This document shows, in pieces, positions 1 through 11,530 of a stretch of 64,000 nucleotides of DNA (position 1 is its first letter; every line of letters starts with the position of its first letter). The notes below the pieces were generated by a model. It did not search any database. It worked only from the letters and a program-made list of their open reading frames with translations, and had not been told where the DNA came from. The translations under genes and the position numbers were made by a program. Source of the DNA: Sphaerulina vaccinii (Eukaryota > Ascomycota > Dothideomycetes > Mycosphaerellales > Mycosphaerellaceae); assembly GCA_022570795.1 (NCBI GenBank), contig JAKUDP010000007.1, positions 1,364,001 through 1,428,000 of the forward strand, written 5' to 3'.

Positions 1-39
1 AGTGTACAACTATCACAACTTCGCAGACCTCTTGTCTCA

Positions 40-1062
40 ATGACACTTTCCATCGTGTGTCGACCGGCAGACTACGCACTCAAGATGAACGACCAACCTC
101 GACTCACGTCTGAAGACGTCGCACGGATCAACAGAGCGGACGAACAACGTGACCACAACGACTCGGACTTCGAAGGTCCTTCTCCTCGAAGGAAGCGTGT
201 GGCAGATGATACGGCCAATCAGCCCTCTGCGAAGCGGAAAGGCAAGAAGTCTATGCCTCAGAACGTTGATGCTGTACTATCGCCGATAGACGAGCAGCGC
301 TTCATCTCAAATGTGTTACAAAAGACCAAATCGCTTACAAACATCATGCAACACTGGGGCAAGAACGAGCCAGAGTGGCCAACTTTCAGATTCTCGCCGC
401 GAATCAAAAACAAGAAGATCGAAGCTGAGTTCTGGAATCTCAAGATGCTGGAACAAGTCGAACGCCTTGCAAGACTCACCCACTCCCCAGTCAGTGATGC
501 TGGCTTGGTACTAGAGTTCTCTCGCCTTCATGAGGCTGAGGCCGTGCTTGAGCATATCATCGCCGAACGACTTGGGGGTGTGGGACCCAACAATACCATG
601 ACGACTGAAGACATTTCCAACGCTGCTTCGGCTTCTGAGAGTGGTTTAGGGAGTAATATCATCGCTCGTTCGCCCACGCTAGCGGCTGTGGATGCTATTG
701 CTGGACCTAGCAATTATCGTCCTCCGACAGTGCAGGACGAAACTACACTGGACTCTGGTGACGCTGCCACTGATAACGCTGCTGCTGGCTCTGGAGACAA
801 GGAGCACATTCCAGAAGGATACACAGCTGCTCAACAGACAGAGCCGATGAAACCAGGCTTGTGGCATATACTAGGTCCCAGAAAGCTGGTGCACGAGGAT
901 GATTGGCCTGCAGATTCGCAAGACGAGGAGATCGATGGAGTAATCCTCGAACTTCTCCAGTACAAGAAGCACAAGTACGAGCTTAGGCAAGAGCGAGGTC
1001 GCGTTGATAAGTTGCTTCGCATATACAGAGCTCGTGTGACGGAGGAGGACGACAGACTGTAA
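40..1062 (+). CDS. Uncharacterised probable nuclear protein, 340 aa
   Basis: Single uninterrupted frame from an ATG at 40 to a stop at 1062. I do not recognise a family. A bipartite basic cluster (PRRKRV near residue 49 and AKRKGKK at 64-70) looks like a nuclear localisation signal. The middle (about residues 190-260) is low-complexity Ala/Ser/Thr/Gly. The last 50 residues are charged and probably helical (acidic DSQDEEID followed by a Lys/Arg-rich stretch). An in-frame ATG at residue 16 (MNDQPRL) is an alternative start. Only 39 bases of upstream sequence are visible, so an earlier exon outside the window cannot be excluded. Function not assigned. Confidence 0.6.
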   Translation: MTLSIVCRPADYALKMNDQPRLTSEDVARINRADEQRDHNDSDFEGPSPRRKRVADDTANQPSAKRKGKKSMPQNVDAVLSPIDEQRFISNVLQKTKSLTNIMQHWGKNEPEWPTFRFSPRIKNKKIEAEFWNLKMLEQVERLARLTHSPVSDAGLVLEFSRLHEAEAVLEHIIAERLGGVGPNNTMTTEDISNAASASESGLGSNIIARSPTLAAVDAIAGPSNYRPPTVQDETTLDSGDAATDNAAAGSGDKEHIPEGYTAAQQTEPMKPGLWHILGPRKLVHEDDWPADSQDEEIDGVILELLQYKKHKYELRQERGRVDKLLRIYRARVTEEDDRL

Positions 1063-2025
1063 GAGAGTGCTTAGGGTTGCCCGAAACTGGTGGGACGAAG
1101 GCAGGAAGGTGAGGTCGGGTCTTCTCGTTCTCAATATCATGGTCTGGGGTCTTAGATAGGTCTTAAATATCTGTGAGTATTCTGAATGCATTTTGTTGAG
1201 GTTTGCAAGCTGTATCTCGAATTCGCCGAATTAACGATATTTCCAAAATGTGCCATATTTGGGATTATGGACATCATCTACTGCAGAAGGTAGGTCATAT
1301 TCTGGACAAAAACATGATATGTGGTAGAGTACGATATCAAAGTGCTAGCTTGTTCGGACCACATGGCATAGCAAGAATGGCACGATAACATGTCAAAACA
1401 GCCAATTCTGATCGATCATTGATGTTGGTGCCTCGATATATCGACGCTGATGGCAGCGAACTGGGCTCCGGCTTATGGTTCCACGGCGAAGGACAGACGC
1501 AAACTTTGCCAACGACATCAACCTGTCAAGAACCTGTCAAGAACCAACCTCTCACTACAGAAGACGACCACGGCGCCGACGAAAGGCTTCATGGTATACA
1601 CAATGCACATCGTGATGAGAGCACATATGCACCGAAGCCGTGCCCGCTCTTCTTCAGGCTGAGCAAGATCAGCCATAAGCATCATGGAGCACAACCCGAT
1701 CGAGTGGCCAGATGCTCCTGCTCATGTCCTCGCAGGAGACATCTCTGCCACAGCCTATCAAATATATGAGAAGCCATGCGTAGGAGGGCACTCCGCTCGA
1801 GCTCCGTAGGCATATGCACGATCTGCGCCATGAGTGACATCACGCTACGTTGTGGATAGAGCTTGTCCAAGTTTCCTGGCAACATGGCGTGCACGAACAG
1901 CCACACGAGGTGGGTTGCTCTTATATGGTCGAGCATGTGTCAGTCTCACTTCCCTGTACAGTTCATACTACCCCAGCATTTCCTAAACATATTTCCGAAG
2001 AAGTTGTGGCTGGTTGGAGTTCGTG
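1063..2025. other. Intergenic, 963 bp, no supported gene
   Basis: No convincing coding frame. An 84-codon frame on the minus strand (1682-1936, from an ATG) is the best candidate but matches nothing I know. Near 1527-1550 there are two tandem copies of a 12-bp unit (AACCTGTCAAGA). Confidence 0.4.
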
Positions 2026-3796
2026 ATGGTGAACAAGCTACAGAAGCGTAACCCATCGACCGAAAGAGTCCTCACAGACGGAAGCGATACAGATACCATG
2101 CAGCCCAAGAAGGAGAGAAGACGTTTAAGTGGGATATTTGGCAGAAAGAAGGACAAGACTTCGAATCCAGCATCGACCAATGCTTCGTCAGATCTACTTG
2201 CTCCAGGTAGTACAACAGCCACGAACCCGTCTCCAGACTTACTGGCACCGAATACCAATACGACTACGAACAACGAGAGTGGCAATAGCTCAAGTACTGT
2301 ACCGACAGTTGTATCACCAATGAGCGGACCAGTACTCGACTCAGCATACGCCAGTAGCGATGCACCGTCGAATTCACGATCGGAGAACTCGAACAATATC
2401 ATTCCAGTGCAGAATGAAGGGCAGATCGAAGGCGTGAACAAGGATCGCAACTTGGCTGTGAACAAGAGCACTGGCGATGTGCTGGACGAGGACACAGGCG
2501 AAATCGTCTCGACTGTAACGACGACAACGACGACGACAACTACCACGACACTTGTACGAGGGCGAGATGGGAAGAAAGAGCTCAAGACCAATGTAAACAC
2601 AGTCCCTGCCGGATCAACTACCACTGCCAGTTCATCAGCTGTGCCAGGACGAAGCACCAGCAGACCAAGAGAGGCCAGTGTGGTATCAGAGATGCCAGCA
2701 GATCCGGCACCCATTCGATCAAGCTCAGAAGTGCCGCCACCACTTCCATCATCCACAACAGCGACTCGTGCCAATAGTCCTCCTGCCCCGGCTCCTTTAC
2801 AGATTTCCAACACGAGTCTACCTCCAAATGCCCCGGATTTGCCTACCAAGAGTCCGAAGCGATTGTCACGGGAGTTCGATCGTCCGCCACTCGAGACAGT
2901 GGAGCCTGTACCGTCGAGTCCTGTCACAGGCAGCAACTTTGGGCCGAACTTCTCTCATCCTGGCAGATCAAGTGCGCCCTCTCCAGTGAGCAATGCACCA
3001 GTTGTGCCAGAGAATGCACCACCTGCAGCGCCATTTACCCAAGATCCACAACGGCATAGTCCTAGTGGTGGCTGGAAGGCGTGGTCGCAAAGTCAGCAGC
3101 AGACTGGTGCAGGATCAAATACAGCTCAAGCAGAAGCTCAACACGGCACACCTGCACCATTCCCACCTCCGCCGAGACCTCAAGCTGAACAGTCATATCC
3201 GCATGGACCGGATGACTACCCGAATTACACCACTTCTTCCTCAGCAGGACTAGGCAATGCCTCGCACTTCAGCCCAAGTGCTGCGAGCTTCAATCATGCA
3301 GCCAACCCACATGAGCACTACGGATACTCATCCGGTCCTCCTTCATCCTACGGCGGACTGTCAACAATTGAAAGCATGTCAGAAGAATCCTCCATAGCAC
3401 CAAGTGCCAGTGCAAGCCAGGCACCATCTGCAGCACCTTCAGCGACGACCTCAACATTAGGCAGTCTCAAGGCTGCAGCAAAGGGTATACATGTGAGTCA
3501 TCTATCCTTACCTCTCCATTTCCGTCCTGCCATACTGACAATCTTCACAGGGCGTCGGCGAAACACTCCGCGGCACTCTAAACAACGAAATCGACACAAG
3601 GTTCCCTCGCAAGAACGCCGAAAAGGCCGCGATTGCGAATGCGAAGAATCAGGCAGCACTCCAACGAGGGCAGAACGAGATATCAGGTCTGCAACCATAT
3701 GAGAGCGCCTCAAGAACAGGCGGAGATGCTTCGTCCTTGGGCAGATGGGGGCTCAGGAAGAGAGAGCACAGTATTCCTCGTAAGCCCTTGCCTTGA
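2026..3796 (+). CDS. Ser/Pro/Thr-rich disordered protein, two exons, 570 aa
   Basis: Model is join(2026..3492, 3551..3796). The 58-bp intron (GTGAGT..CACAG) is phase 0 and leads into a conserved-looking C-terminal exon (GVGETLRGTLNNEID...) ending at a stop at 3794. The N-terminus is basic (KKERRRLSGIFGRKKDK). Most of the protein is low-complexity Ser/Pro/Thr/Ala with proline clusters. Around residues 165-180 there is an almost pure threonine run encoded by mixed ACN codons. The GETLRGTLNNEID tail recurs in short fungal proteins of unknown role (from memory). The start could instead be the ATG at 2098. Function unknown; disorder suggests a scaffold or cortical protein, but that is inference. 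Confidence 0.75.
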
Positions 3797-4580
3797 ACGG
3801 ATGTTCTTCTGTATATACGAAACGATGTCAATGATGTGATGATCTGCAGGTAAAGAATGGTTGTACATACAATTGTACTTGAATAGACTCAAGACAAGCC
3901 TGATTCGAGCTGTCTGCGTGTCATCGTCTCAAGACATGCTTCGACTGTTCCATATCCTTCGAGATCTATTTCGCTTTCACGCGCGTTCGCTGGTACTGTA
4001 ACGCTCATTCCAGAGTTCCCATCCTCACAATATGTCGAGAATGCTGCTCTTTGTTCTCGGGCGACGCTTTCTGCCTCAGGCATAAGTACCGCGTCAGGTT
4101 CGTGCCAGAAATCAAAACAAACGGACCTCACGTCCTTTCCTCTGCGAACACCTCAAAATGCAGAAAGAGCGCATTCTGCAAGTTGAAAAGTAGATGTTAG
4201 ATGCATATGCAAGACAGGACGAGTTCAAAGTCAGTATCAGATAGCCAAGTAAGTGAGATGGAACAGGCAGTAATGTTTGAAATCATGCATTTATATCAAG
4301 CTGGTCTCAGCCTGATCGACTTGCTCTCGCGCTGCCGCAGCTGCTACTGTACAGCCTATCCATGCCCGACTGCTCTGCTGCGCGCCGCCGACTGCGGTCA
4401 TTGCGCGGTGGTATTGTGAGCAATCGTAAAATAAGAAAACATCAAGCAGACCCATCCCATGATCGCATTATCTGAACGCCCATTGTACCCAGCAGTAGCC
4501 CAATCACTGTCCATCAGTGAGGCATCTGTCATCAAAGAAGCAACGCCAACATACATCAAACCCATGATGTTATGTCACGT
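3797..4580. other. Intergenic, 784 bp
   Basis: Lies between the 3' end of the Ser/Pro-rich gene and the 3' end of H2B, so it is convergent terminator space. No coding frame or RNA gene seen. Confidence 0.4.
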
Positions 4581-5182
4581 TTACTTGGTGCTGGAAGAGT
4601 ACTTGGTGACAGCCTTGGTGCCCTCAGAAACAGCGTGCTTTGCAAGCTCACCCGGCAGGATAAGTCGGACTGATGTTTGGATTTCGCGCGATGAGATGGT
4701 GGACTTCTTGTTGTATGCGGCGAGCTTGGATGCCTCGGTTGCGACGCGCTCGAAGATGTCGTTCACGAAGGAGTTGAGGATGGACATGGCACGGTTGGAG
4801 ATACCGGTGTCTGGGTGGACCTGCTTGAGGACTGGAAAAGACGCGTCAGTAAAAGCGCAAAAGGATCAAGTGACTCAGACTGGATTTGAAATCGAAATGC
4901 GACTTCAAACTCGAATGAGCTGGATGAGTGAGGATGAGCTTACCCTTGTAGATGTAAGAAGAGTAGGTCTCCTTTCTGGTCTTGGTGCGCTTCTTCTTGT
5001 CGCCAGATGGAGCGGCAGTCTTCTTGCCGGCCTCCTTCTTCTCAGCAGGAGCCTTGCCAGCTGGTGCCTTGCCGGCGGTGGTTGGGGTCTGCGAAGAAAG
5101 ACGCGTTAGAAAATGCGATGCGATGCGCCAGACTGCGCTCAGAAACGCGGCGAATTACCTTTTGTGCGGTCTTTGGTGCCAT
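4581..5182 (-). CDS. htb1: Histone H2B, three exons, 139 aa
   Basis: Model is complement(join(4581..4831, 4944..5088, 5159..5182)). The first exon is only eight codons (MAPKTAQK). A Lys/Ala-rich tail follows, then the histone fold beginning at [20 protein letters not shown] and the C-terminal helix ending TKAVTKYSSSTK. Splice phases agree at both introns (70 and 112 bp). Length matches fungal H2B. It pairs with H2A in the nucleosome and is transcribed divergently from the H2A gene 433 bp away, the usual fungal arrangement, which allows co-regulation from one shared promoter. The C-terminal lysine context that is ubiquitinated in other fungi is conserved. Confidence 0.97.
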
Positions 5183-5615
5183 TTCGACTGATTGATGTGG
5201 TTTTTGGATGTGGTTTGAAGTGTTGATGGGAATGGGTCAGTTTGCGTTGATGGATGCGGTCGTTGGGTGATGTTGTTGTGGATGGAAAGGAAGAAGAAGC
5301 TACGCAAGAGTGCGGGCGCTGGAGGGTACTTGTACTCCACAGGTGGCAGCGCGGCTTCTGGCTGCATCAACGAAGTTTCCCCCAATCAGACGCGTCGGAG
5401 GAAGCTGCGCACAGACACAAACAACACGATTGATCTTCCCCACCAACGGACTTTGCCTGCCCGTACTTAAGGTCATCGACGCCCACCTTCTGCGAACGCG
5501 CTCTTCTTCTCTTCATCCAACATCCATCAACACCCAGCGCTCCACGACATCACAACTCGATTTCCAGCCCTCTAACAACCCATTTTCAAAACCAAACCCA
5601 CACAACAAATCCAAA
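5183..5615. promoter_or_regulatory. Shared divergent promoter of H2B and H2A
   Basis: 433 bp between the two histone start codons. Contains a CCAAT pentamer at 5382-5386, a typical fungal HAP-complex site. The pyrimidine-rich stretch with CAACACCC/CAACAAATC words just before 5616 looks like the H2A 5' leader. Confidence 0.6.
5382..5386 (+). promoter_or_regulatory. CCAAT box
   Basis: CCAATCAG context near the middle of the divergent histone promoter; consistent with HAP2/3/5 binding. Sequence match only. Confidence 0.45.
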
Positions 5616-6281
5616 ATGACTGGAGGCAAGTCCGGAGGCAAGGCCAGCGGTGCCAAGTCGAGCGCTCAGTCGTAAGTATTTCGCCTCGTTCTGCTGATTC
5701 AGATGCATCATCACAATCCATCGCCTTTGACGCGTTTTTTCGATCCAAAACAACGCATTCTCACTTTGCAATCTCAATCGGCGCAAACTGACATCATTTT
5801 CTACAGTCGTTCATCCAAGGCTGGTCTCGCATTCCCAGTCGGTCGTGTCCACAGACTCCTCCGCAAGGGTAACTACGCTCAGCGTGTCGGTGCTGGTGAG
5901 TCTCATCTTCTGATCTCTTCAACTCGGTCGCATCTTCTGACTTTGATCTTCCAGGTGCTCCCGTCTACCTCGCAGCTGTCCTCGAATACCTGGCTGCCGA
6001 AATCCTCGAACTCGCTGGCAACGCTGCGCGTGACAACAAGAAGACACGTATTATCCCACGTCACTTGCAGTTGGCCATCCGCAACGATGAGGAGTTGAAC
6101 AAGCTTCTCGGACACGTTACCATCGCACAAGGTGGTGTCCTGCCAAACATCCACCAGAGTAAGCCACTTCTCACATCCAGGTCACCTCGAGCTTTCACTG
6201 ACTTCTGCCTTCTCAGACCTTCTGCCCAAGAAGACCACCGGTACCAAGCCAGGCAAGGGTGGTGCATCTCAAGAGTTGTAG
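5616..6281 (+). CDS. hta1: Histone H2A, four exons, 137 aa
   Basis: Model is join(5616..5671, 5807..5895, 5955..6158, 6217..6281). All three introns (135, 59 and 58 bp) have canonical ends and matching phases. The product starts [12 protein letters not shown], contains the H2A signature ([17 protein letters not shown]), the acidic-patch helix and the docking segment (LPNIHQNLLPKK). It ends in GKGGASQEL, an SQE/L tail of the H2A.X type whose serine is phosphorylated in the DNA-damage response in fungi. Nuclear nucleosome core subunit, partner of the adjacent H2B. Confidence 0.97.
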
Positions 6282-6975
6282 ATGCTTTCTTCCAGTTCAG
6301 TTTAAGACTACGGCACAATGGGTTATGGCGCAGATGGGGTTGTTTCGCGATGATAATGGACTCATCGACGGCGGGCACGAGCTCAGGTTATGGCGTGCTC
6401 TGATTTTATTTGCTTACAAGCATGTTGGCAAGCTTCTGATCTGATCCAGGAGCAAAGGCTGTACATTACGCCCATGATACCATAGCAAGACAGCTATTCG
6501 GGCAGCAGGCTTATGATGATACCAAGAATCGATCAGCACTTCAAAACTTCACACTTGTTCTCTTCCGTTCATCTTCTCTTTTGCATACTGACCTTCAGAC
6601 TGCATTCCGGCGACTTGCGGACTTGCGACGCGTCTGATGAAGTCGCGTTGGACAATCAAAACAAGACTTGGCGACCGAATCGAGCTGGCTGGCACTCACC
6701 TCCACCTTCGAACAAAAGCGCATCTGCAGATGCGACGTCGACGAACCGTATTGCGCACAAATGGACACCAAGGCTTTTCACATCGCTACGACGCATTCTG
6801 GACTTTGCGACAGGCGAAGCTGGGATTCAGCGAAGAAAACGAGGACCAAGCACTTGCGACAGGTGCATATGCAGCGCGATATGACCGGGACTGGACGGGA
6901 CTGGAGAAGACTGTTTGGAGATGGCAAAGAGAAGCTCGCAATGTGTCTGTACAGGACTATGCATTTTCTTACTTA
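6282..6975. other. Intergenic, 694 bp
   Basis: Convergent 3' space between H2A and the biotin fusion gene. Short open frames run through it on the + strand (6513-6884, 6637-7128, 6668-7411) but overlap the antisense of a real gene and show no recognisable protein. Confidence 0.4.
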
Positions 6976-9391
6976 TTACTTCAGCGCATTCAGCACCGTC
7001 TCCTCGATACCTTTCAGCGTAGCCTCTGTCGTGGTCAAAGCAGCCATCAAGTACAACACATTACCCATGACTCTCGAGTGCATCACAGCACCATCTGCTC
7101 CTGGCACTTCGAGAAGCTGGTCGCGTAGACCCGTCGCTGCGGTCGAAGCGTATCCGCCTCCACCAGGATCTTTGAGACAGATTGCCACGACTGAGCCGAG
7201 CGCGAAGACGTGGTCTACGGAGTCTCTGTGTGATGCGGTGGAGATGAAATTGTGTGACCACATGCTCCATGCATGCTCGTCCGCTGAGGTGGGTTTTGTT
7301 GATGGTGTCCAGTCTTGCTTGAAAGGATCCCATGCTCCGCCTGCTTCGAGTTCTTCGAATGTTCGCAGACTTTCGTTGGCGACTGCACAGCCAACTGGAT
7401 GCGCGGTGTAGCTGTGTCCATGCAGCAGCGCATCGGTCTTGTCGTTACTTAGGAAAGCTTCAAAGATGGAATTACTTGCTGTCGTGGTACAGAGAGGCAA
7501 TAAACCGCCTGTCAAGAGTTTGGCATTCACGACAATGTCGGGCTGTACGCCTAGGAAGCTGGCTGCGCTGAAGCGTCCGAGTCGGTAGAGGCCTGTGAAG
7601 ACTTCGTCGAAGATTACGGGCATGCCTTGCCAGGCTAGAGCGTCTTCGTTCGATTTCTCGAGTGTGGTGGAGGGTGCGAAGGAGTTGTTGTAGAAACCTC
7701 TTGCGACTTCGACGAGGCATTTCTGGAAGAGTGGATCGGCGAATAGCATGCCTCCTGCTCCAAGGATGATGGGTTCGATGACGAGAGCTCCCAGACTGGC
7801 GCTTTCTTGCTGCACGCGCTGAAGGAGGGTCTCGTGGATCTGCTTTTTGTACAGCTTTGCATCTCCTTGACGCTTCCCGAAGTCGAAGATCGCGGTCAAG
7901 GAGTCGAAGGACTGAGGCTTGCCTGCGCCCTCAACTGGCTCAACTTGCCATACGCCTTCTCGCATCTTGACAGTCGGAAAGTCAAGCCAGATACCACGAC
8001 CTTGATACCATTCGACCTTCTCGTTGTATATGCTCGGCTCGGAGCAGTCCATTGTGCCGATTGTGTCGCCATGATAGCTATTTTTCAGCCCCACGATCCG
8101 GATATCAAGGCTGCATCGATCTTGCGGCTTGTATCTCTCGACTGTAGCGCGAAGTGCCATCTTTACAGCAACTTCCATACCAGTCGAGCCATTGTCCGAG
8201 TAGAAGACTTTCGCCAATCTTGGGTTACCAGATTTATTGATCACTGTCGTGGCCAAGTCTAGAGCTGGTTGATGTACAGCATTTGCGAACATGACATGCC
8301 CATAACGACCTGCAGCATGTGCGGCTGTCAGAGCTAGCTTCGGATTGCCATGTCCGAGACCTTGTGTCCACCAAGAAGCTGAGCCATCGAATGCAGGCTT
8401 GAGGAGTGATGCATCTGCTGATGCTCGAATCTCGCTCTCATGAGCCGTTCTGTAAGCCTGGAAGTGATCGCCATATGCCGAGTCCCAAGCTGTTATGGTG
8501 TCTTTCGAGCGCTCGGTGTGCTGCATAAAAGGATGCCAGATTGCCTCATTGGCCACTTCGGACATGATTCGAATGTCCTGGATGCGCTGCTCATGAGCGT
8601 CGAGGAAGTTCTCCGTGAAAGCTTCGACACTCTCTTGCTCACCACTTCTCTGATAGTACTCCTGCATAGCTTCTCGATCTGCTTGAGCAGAAGTCTGCCT
8701 CTCAGGCGGCTCCTCAACGGCAAAGGTATCGACCTGTCTTTCCCGAAAGTAGTCTCTGAGATACTCATAATTCTGATATCGTTCACCCGCAAACAGTGCT
8801 ATCGTCGACACATCATATCCTCGAATATGCAGAGACTCCCATGCAGAGATGGTAGTAGCAATCCCGCCAAGTCTGTGATCGCCAACAAGCAGAGATGGCA
8901 ATCGAAGTGGTCTGTACAGATCTGCTTGTGAGCTACCAGAAGGTGAAGGCGAGAGCACACCTCCAGCAGTTTCAACAATCGCAAGACCTTGTCGTCCATT
9001 CACGTATGACTTGAGCTCATCGTAGACTGCAGCTTGAACTTCTGCATCTGATACGACCTTGCCCATTGACCGAGCTGCCAGATGAGGACTGACTGGATCG
9101 TCGAATTGGAACAGACATTTTGAGTCTACGATGTTTCCATTGTAAGACTTATTGTGACTAATCATTGTGAGCTGGGGCTATATCGTAGGGTGAGTCGGAT
9201 GAGACATACTGATCATCTGCTTCCTCGAGCGGTCCTGTAGAAATCGGTTTCAAATACTTGACATTTTCCAACTTCTTCCTGAACGCTCGACATAGTATTG
9301 AGCTGAATATCGTCTTTCCTACTCCAGTGTTGGCGCCATAGATCTGTAAAACTCTGAATTTCGGCCAGAGGACCGATCCGATTGTTCTCAT
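6976..9391 (-). CDS. bioDA: Bifunctional dethiobiotin synthetase / DAPA aminotransferase (BioD-BioA fusion), 787 aa
   Basis: Model is complement(join(6976..9157, 9210..9391)); the 52-bp intron (GTATGT..TTAG) restores phase. The N-terminal BioD half has the P-loop GANTGVGKT at residues 19-27 and the LFQFDDPVSPHLAA segment. The C-terminal half is a class III PLP aminotransferase with WHPFMQHT at its start, IFDEVFTG, the PLP-binding lysine (NAKLLTGG, Lys607) and YTAHPVGCAVA. In biotin synthesis BioA converts 7-keto-8-aminopelargonate to DAPA using S-adenosylmethionine, and BioD closes the ureido ring with CO2 and ATP. The fused enzyme is usually mitochondrial in eukaryotes. It is divergently paired with bioF, so two loci supply three consecutive steps. 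Confidence 0.95.
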
Positions 9392-9540
9392 ATCGTGGGC
9401 ATGGTAGGAGTGTGTATGGGTGGCGGGTCAATAAATGGACGTAGATCTTCTCCCGCTACCTTCGAGCGATGGTTTCCAGGTAGCGACAGTGGCCTTTCCA
9501 CTTCAATCCTCGATGGTCTGTTACCTCAAATCTAGAGGAG
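9392..9540. promoter_or_regulatory. Compact divergent promoter of the two biotin genes
   Basis: Only 149 bp separate the bioDA start from the first possible bioF start (284 bp if the later bioF ATG is used). The arrangement implies shared regulation; no specific operator was recognised. Confidence 0.5.
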
Positions 9541-10968
9541 ATGTCGTTGAAGGTCCAGGTTGATCAATCCAAGAAAGTCAAAAAGCCATTGGCCTCGTCT
9601 CGCCCCACTTTTTCCTGGACCTCGCTACCATCAGTCACAAACTCCAAACATACATATCCCATCAAGAACGATAGAATGCCAGACCATATCATCAAGAAGG
9701 ACAAGAAGACCAGCCTAGAAATCGCCCTAGGAACAGCATTAAACAAACGCCGCCAAAATACCACTCTTCGAAAACTCACAACATTTCCCTCAAGCTCAGC
9801 AGATTTCTCCAGCAATGACTTCCTGTCCCTGGCAAAGTCCCAAGAACTTCGAAATATCTTCCTCCAAGAACTACAAAACGATCCATCCGTGAACTCCCAC
9901 TTAGGATCAGGAGGTTCAAGACTCCTCGACGGCAACTCTACCTATGCCGAAAACCTCGAGAAAACCATCGCCACTTTCCATAACGCTTCTTCCGGTTTAT
10001 TATGCAATTCCGGCTACGATGCCAACACCGGTCTATTCTCCTGCCTTCCCCAAAGAGGCGACTATATAGTCTATGACGAATACATCCACGCCTCTGTACA
10101 CGATGGTATGCGTCTCTCACGCTGTAAAGAAGCAAGATTCTTCGCTCATAACGATATGCTCGCCCTACGTAGAGTCCTCGAACAAATCGTCGAATCAGAC
10201 GAAAATGTGAGAGAGGGAAGGGGAACGGCGAGTGTTTTCATAGCTGTTGAAGCTGTGTATAGTATGGATGGAGACCTTTGCCCTTTACGACAAATCGTGG
10301 AGCTGAAGAATGAGATTTTGCAGAAAGGACAGGGTGTGCTGATTGTTGATGAAGCTCATTCTACTGGTTGGATTGGCCGTGGTTTGGTTTCGATGCTAGG
10401 ATTAGAGAAAGAGGTTGAAGTGAGATTACACACTTTTGGCAAAGCTCTGGCATGTAATGGGGCGATTTTGTTATGTTCGCCGCTCATCAGGGAGTACTTG
10501 ATTAATTATGCTCGGCCGATGATTTACACGACTTTCATGTCGTATCCTAATCTGGCAGCTATACGGGCGAGTTATGAGTTCCTGATGGGTGGCAAGGCGG
10601 AAGGTTTGGCTACGAACTTGCAGGTATTGATACGGTCGTTGTGGGAGAAGTTGGGGAAGATGCAAGCGGAACTGAGGCTGTCGATTGAGGAGGCGCATCT
10701 CCTGCGTTGTCCAACAGAATTACCGGAAACGCCTATATTTGCGATTTTGTCGAGTGAGCCTAAGGCGCTGGCAGCGCATTGTCAGAAGAAGGGTTTTGTG
10801 GTGAGAGGGATTGTACCGCCTACGGTGCCATTGGGGACAGAGAGAATTAGAGTGTGTTTGCATGCTGGCAATACTGTGGAGCAGATAGATGGCCTTGTTG
10901 CATGTATACGGGCTTGGACTATAGAGCGGGCGCGTGAGCTAAAAAAAGCTGGCCATGCAAGGCTGTGA
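9541..10968 (+). CDS. bioF: 8-amino-7-oxononanoate (KAPA) synthase, BioF-like, 475 aa
   Basis: Intronless frame. Alpha-oxoamine synthase family of PLP enzymes: pimeloyl thioester plus L-alanine gives KAPA, the first committed biotin step. Visible motifs are NDFLSL near the N-terminus, GSGGSRLLDGN, the DEAHSTGWIG segment that contacts PLP, and the Schiff-base lysine in HTFGKALAC (Lys301). The protein ends GHARL; the terminal ARL resembles a type 1 peroxisomal targeting signal, fitting published work that fungal BioF acts in peroxisomes. A second in-frame ATG at 9676 (MPDHIIKK) matches family length better, so the first 45 residues may be non-coding. Partner genes: bioDA, divergently transcribed. 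No biotin synthase (BioB) gene is in the window. Confidence 0.93.
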   Translation: MSLKVQVDQSKKVKKPLASSRPTFSWTSLPSVTNSKHTYPIKNDRMPDHIIKKDKKTSLEIALGTALNKRRQNTTLRKLTTFPSSSADFSSNDFLSLAKSQELRNIFLQELQNDPSVNSHLGSGGSRLLDGNSTYAENLEKTIATFHNASSGLLCNSGYDANTGLFSCLPQRGDYIVYDEYIHASVHDGMRLSRCKEARFFAHNDMLALRRVLEQIVESDENVREGRGTASVFIAVEAVYSMDGDLCPLRQIVELKNEILQKGQGVLIVDEAHSTGWIGRGLVSMLGLEKEVEVRLHTFGKALACNGAILLCSPLIREYLINYARPMIYTTFMSYPNLAAIRASYEFLMGGKAEGLATNLQVLIRSLWEKLGKMQAELRLSIEEAHLLRCPTELPETPIFAILSSEPKALAAHCQKKGFVVRGIVPPTVPLGTERIRVCLHAGNTVEQIDGLVACIRAWTIERARELKKAGHARL

Positions 10969-11530
10969 CCATATGCTGTCTCCTTTTCACATGTGCTTTT
11001 TGTGTTGGGCATGTCTCGAGCTTCTTGTCTCCACTCATCCTACAGCAAAACGCGAGGTCTCTCAGTCAAATTTAACCAAGTCCGCCAACGAAGCAAAAGA
11101 ACAAAAGAAACATTACGTTCATAGTGCTGGCAGTACCCGCAGCGGAAGAGGTCGATGGCCTCAAGGCTTGTTAGTATAACACCTTTCGAGCCAGCACACT
11201 GTGGTCAGTGCGACTTACGGTCATTCCACTAGACTATGGATGCCCAATGGAAGTGACAAAGTGGGTGTGTATATGTACCTTATATTCCTGGCGTGTCTCG
11301 AGCTTCTTGAGCGTGGTTCATTCGTGAAATTCGGGGCATGAACTGAACATCATGCCATAAGCTTGTAACCTGCGCAGTCAGTGTGCTTGAAAGTCAGTCC
11401 GAATGAAGTACGCTGTTGTGCAATGCACATAGTAAAAGGTTCGTTTGGTTTTCATGCTGCAAATGTGGTCTTCTTTTGTGACCTTCATCTCATATGTACA
11501 CTCCAGCCCAATCCTTCCTCTCCCAGTCCT
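10969..11530. other. Intergenic, 562 bp
   Basis: Convergent 3' space. Two copies of the word GTCTCGAGCTTCTTG occur at about 11012 and 11293, 280 bp apart. No gene seen. Confidence 0.4.

Noticed and set aside
1983..2936. Long minus-strand open frame (317 codons) rich in valine
   Set aside because: It is the antisense of the Thr/Ser-rich gene; the valine run is the complement of the threonine tract, and the plus-strand frame has a matching spliced second exon.
4201..5109. Plus-strand frames across the H2B locus (up to 216 codons)
   Set aside because: Antisense of the three H2B exons, which have exact family match and consistent splicing.
11004..11310. Repeated word GTCTCGAGCTTCTTG twice
   Set aside because: Only 15 bases shared, no inverted ends and no third copy; reported in the intergenic entry but not treated as an element.
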